Assembly: GCF_015477355.1 (NCBI RefSeq)
Contig: NZ_JADLRJ010000001.1
Coordinates: 62,001-126,000 of the forward strand
DNA length: 64,000 nucleotides
DNA from: Nocardia blacklockiae
GTDB taxonomy: Bacteria > Actinomycetota > Actinomycetes > Mycobacteriales > Mycobacteriaceae
Direction: 5' to 3'
Shown: positions 61,918-64,000 of the stretch, in pieces
How positions within the stretch are numbered: position 1 is the stretch's first letter
Layout of the letters: every line of letters begins with the position of its first letter
Translations under genes and position numbers: made by a program
Notes under the pieces: model-generated
The model's input: only the letters and a program-made list of their open reading frames with translations
Database searches by the model: none
Told to the model about the DNA's origin: nothing

Positions 61918-64000
61918 ATGGCGCGTGTCAAAACCCGGCCGCACTACAACGTCGTGTTCGCGGTGCTGCTGCTCGGCATCTCCGCGTACGCGCTGCTGCA
62001 GTCGATGATCGTGCCGGTGCTGTCGCTGCTCATCCCGGCCCTGCACACCACGCAGAGCACCGCGACCTGGCTGATGACCGGCTACCTGCTGTCCGCCTCG
62101 GTCGCCACGCCCATCCTGGGCCGGATCGGGGACAAGGTCGGCAAGGAACGCATGCTCGTCGTCACGCTGGTCGCGCTGACGCTCGGCTCCCTGATCGCCG
62201 CCCTGACCGACTCGGTCGGCGTGATGATCGTGGCGCGGGTGATCCAGGGCCTCGGCGGCGGCGTCATTCCCTTGGCGTTCGGCATCATTCGCGACGAGTT
62301 CCCGGCGCGGAAACTGCACGGCGCGGTCGGCATCGCCTCGTCGCTGATCGCGGTCGGCTCCGGCGTGGGCCTGGTGCTGGCCGGCCCGATCGTGGACCAC
62401 CTGGACTACCACTGGCTGTTCTGGGTGCCGATGATCATCACGGCGGTGGCCGCCGTGGCCGCGGTGCTGTTCGTTCCCGAATCCCCGGTGCGCAGTCCGG
62501 GCCGGATCAATTGGGGTGCGGCGCTGCTGCTTTCGGCGTGGCTGGTGGCGTTGCTGCTGGCCGTCAGCAAGGGCCCGTCGTGGGGTTGGGTGTCGGTTCC
62601 GACGCTGGGCCTGTTCGCGCTGGCGGTGCTGTGTGCCGCGGCGTGGATCGTGGTGGAGCTGAAGTCCCGCACGCCGCTGATCGATATGCGCACGATGCGA
62701 ATCCCGGCGGTGTGGACGACCAACCTGGTGGCCGTGCTGACCGGCGCCGCGATGTACGCGATGATGACGTTCCTGCCGCAGCTGCTGCAGACGCCGAAGT
62801 CCGTCGCCGGATACGGCCTGAGCGCGAGCATCACCCAGTCGGGGCTGTACATGCTGCCGCTGTCGGCGGCGATGTTCGTGATCGGCCTGTCGATCGGACC
62901 GCTGGCCGCGCGGATCAGCCCCAAGTTCATCGTGCTCATCGGCAGCCTCATCACGATTCCGGCGTTCGCGCTGCTGGCCGTCGGGCACGACCACAGCTGG
63001 CAGGTCTACCTGGCGGGCGCGCTGCTCGGGGTGGGTATCGGCCTGGCATTCTCCTCGATGCCGGCCATCATCGTCGCCGCGGTGCCGGCCGCGCAGACCG
63101 GCGCGGCCACCGGTATGAACGCCAACGTGCGCACCGTCGGCGGCGCCATCGGCAGCGCGATCTCGTCGGTCATCCTGACCTCGGGGGCGCAGACCGCGCA
63201 CGGGCTGCCCGCGGATTCGGGCTACACGAACGTCTTCTGGTTCCTGGCGGGCGTCTCCGTGCTGGCGGCGCTGGCGGCGATCGTGGTGCCGTCGGTGCGG
63301 GCGCACGAGCCGCAGGTCGCCGTCGCCGCGGCGGAGCCGCGAGGCGAGGTGGCCGACCGGATTCCCGACGCGGAGCTGCTGGCCGCGGCGGGTGCGGCGG
63401 CCGAGCCGGCCGTCTCGGCGGGAGTCGTGTCCGGGCTCGACAGCGCGGACCGGTCGGTCGCCGGCCGGGTCCGGCGGGAGAACGGCGAACCGGTCCCCGG
63501 CGTGGCGCTGACGCTGATCGACCAACGCGGACACCAGGTTTCGCGGACGACCGGCGACGCGGACGGCGGCTATCACATCGCCGTGCCCGCGGTGGGCGAC
63601 TACGTCCTGATCGGCGCGGCGAACGGGCACCGTCCGGTGGCGGTCAACATCGCCGTCGGCTCGCGGCCGCTGCCGGTGGACCTGACGCTGCCGAGTTCCG
63701 GGCAGTTGTGCGGCACGGTCCGGCGGGTCGGCGCGGCCGCCGGGCACACCGCGACGGTCGCCGGCGCCACCGTGACGGTCACGGATCCGCACGGTGACGT
63801 CGTGGGCGCGGCGGTCACCGGCGGCGACGGCGGGTACGTGTGCCGCGGCGTCCCGTCGAGCACGCACACCGTGGTCGTCGTCGCCGAGGGCATGCGCCCG
63901 CACGCGGCCACCCTGCACGTGCCCGAGAGCGGGTTGTTGCGCTACGACGCCGAACTCGCTCCGGTCGCGACGCTCGCCGGCGCGGTGCGGGCGGGCGCCC
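61918..64000 (+). CDS. MFS (DHA2/EmrB-type) transporter with C-terminal regulatory-like repeats, 3' end outside window
   Basis: Starts at ATG 61918 (MARVKTRPHY) after GGAGGA and stays open to the window edge (694 residues so far). Residues 1-465 form a drug:H+ antiporter of the 14-helix type: loop motif GRIGDKVGKERM near 75, antiporter motif GSGVGLVLAGPIVD near 143, and about 14 hydrophobic helices. From about residue 515 it changes to soluble beta-sandwich repeats: VAGRVRRENGEPVPGVALTL then DGGYHIAVPAVGDYVL, and again LCGTVRR ... DGGYVCRGVPSSTH. These resemble carboxypeptidase-regulatory/CNA-B-like domains. At least two repeats, and the start of a third, are present. The fused domains may contact other envelope proteins. 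Confidence 0.85.
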   Translation, partial: MARVKTRPHYNVVFAVLLLGISAYALLQSMIVPVLSLLIPALHTTQSTATWLMTGYLLSASVATPILGRIGDKVGKERMLVVTLVALTLGSLIAALTDSVGVMIVARVIQGLGGGVIPLAFGIIRDEFPARKLHGAVGIASSLIAVGSGVGLVLAGPIVDHLDYHWLFWVPMIITAVAAVAAVLFVPESPVRSPGRINWGAALLLSAWLVALLLAVSKGPSWGWVSVPTLGLFALAVLCAAAWIVVELKSRTPLIDMRTMRIPAVWTTNLVAVLTGAAMYAMMTFLPQLLQTPKSVAGYGLSASITQSGLYMLPLSAAMFVIGLSIGPLAARISPKFIVLIGSLITIPAFALLAVGHDHSWQVYLAGALLGVGIGLAFSSMPAIIVAAVPAAQTGAATGMNANVRTVGGAIGSAISSVILTSGAQTAHGLPADSGYTNVFWFLAGVSVLAALAAIVVPSVRAHEPQVAVAAAEPRGEVADRIPDAELLAAAGAAAEPAVSAGVVSGLDSADRSVAGRVRRENGEPVPGVALTLIDQRGHQVSRTTGDADGGYHIAVPAVGDYVLIGAANGHRPVAVNIAVGSRPLPVDLTLPSSGQLCGTVRRVGAAAGHTATVAGATVTVTDPHGDVVGAAVTGGDGGYVCRGVPSSTHTVVVVAEGMRPHAATLHVPESGLLRYDAELAPVATLAGAVRAGA

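Overview
The window (very high GC, strong third-position G/C bias) looks like chromosome from a mycolic-acid actinomycete, most likely Nocardia or a close relative. Grounds: a complete mce/YrbE operon, an antigen-85-type mycolyltransferase homologue, MmpL-type transport, two DUF2236 (MpaB-like) proteins, a FAAL-loaded polyketide synthase, and DUF574 and DUF2505 proteins. Genus is inferred from gene content only. No rRNA, tRNA, CRISPR array, insertion sequence or prophage was seen.

Left part (1-13.3 kb): the 3' part of a divergent NAD-dependent DNA ligase, converging on a family-A polymerase-like gene; small conserved and secreted proteins; an AraC-type regulator that has lost part of its DNA-binding domain; a DUF35/thiolase pair behind a KstR-like palindrome, as in actinobacterial steroid catabolism; a TPR protein; an MFS exporter; a GAF-ANTAR regulator; a DUF574 methyltransferase.

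Centre (14.1-36.5 kb): a tightly packed, co-directional eight-gene locus and the strongest candidate for an undescribed system. PKS 1 reads FAAL-ACP / KS-AT-ACP / KS-AT-KR-ACP. PKS 2 reads KS-AT-DH-ACP-thioester reductase. Then come a P450, a Tat-exported cholesterol-oxidase-like flavoprotein, an SDR, a type II thioesterase, an MmpL-type transporter and a DUF2505 protein. The predicted logic is adenylation of a free fatty acid, three malonyl extensions, reductive release, oxidative tailoring and export of a lipid. A mycolyltransferase-like esterase and a GT39-type membrane glycosyltransferase follow.

Right-centre (40-57.6 kb): TetR and PucR regulators, DUF2236 copy 1, an acyl-CoA synthetase, the mce operon on the minus strand (two small membrane proteins, yrbEA, yrbEB, mceA-F, one Mce-associated protein), then DUF2236 copy 2 and an acyl-CoA dehydrogenase broken by an internal deletion. 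A 19-bp element (GAGAAT-N4-A[GT]TAAC[AT]TA) precedes the mce operon and both DUF2236 genes, in the same orientation each time. This suggests one lipid uptake/processing regulon.

Right end (57.6-64 kb): a small unknown ORF, a Pro-rich membrane protein, an aldehyde dehydrogenase, a GAF protein, a stand-alone histidine-kinase-like dimerisation domain lacking its phospho-acceptor His, and a TetR/MFS pair. That MFS protein carries C-terminal carboxypeptidase-regulatory-like repeats and runs off the window.
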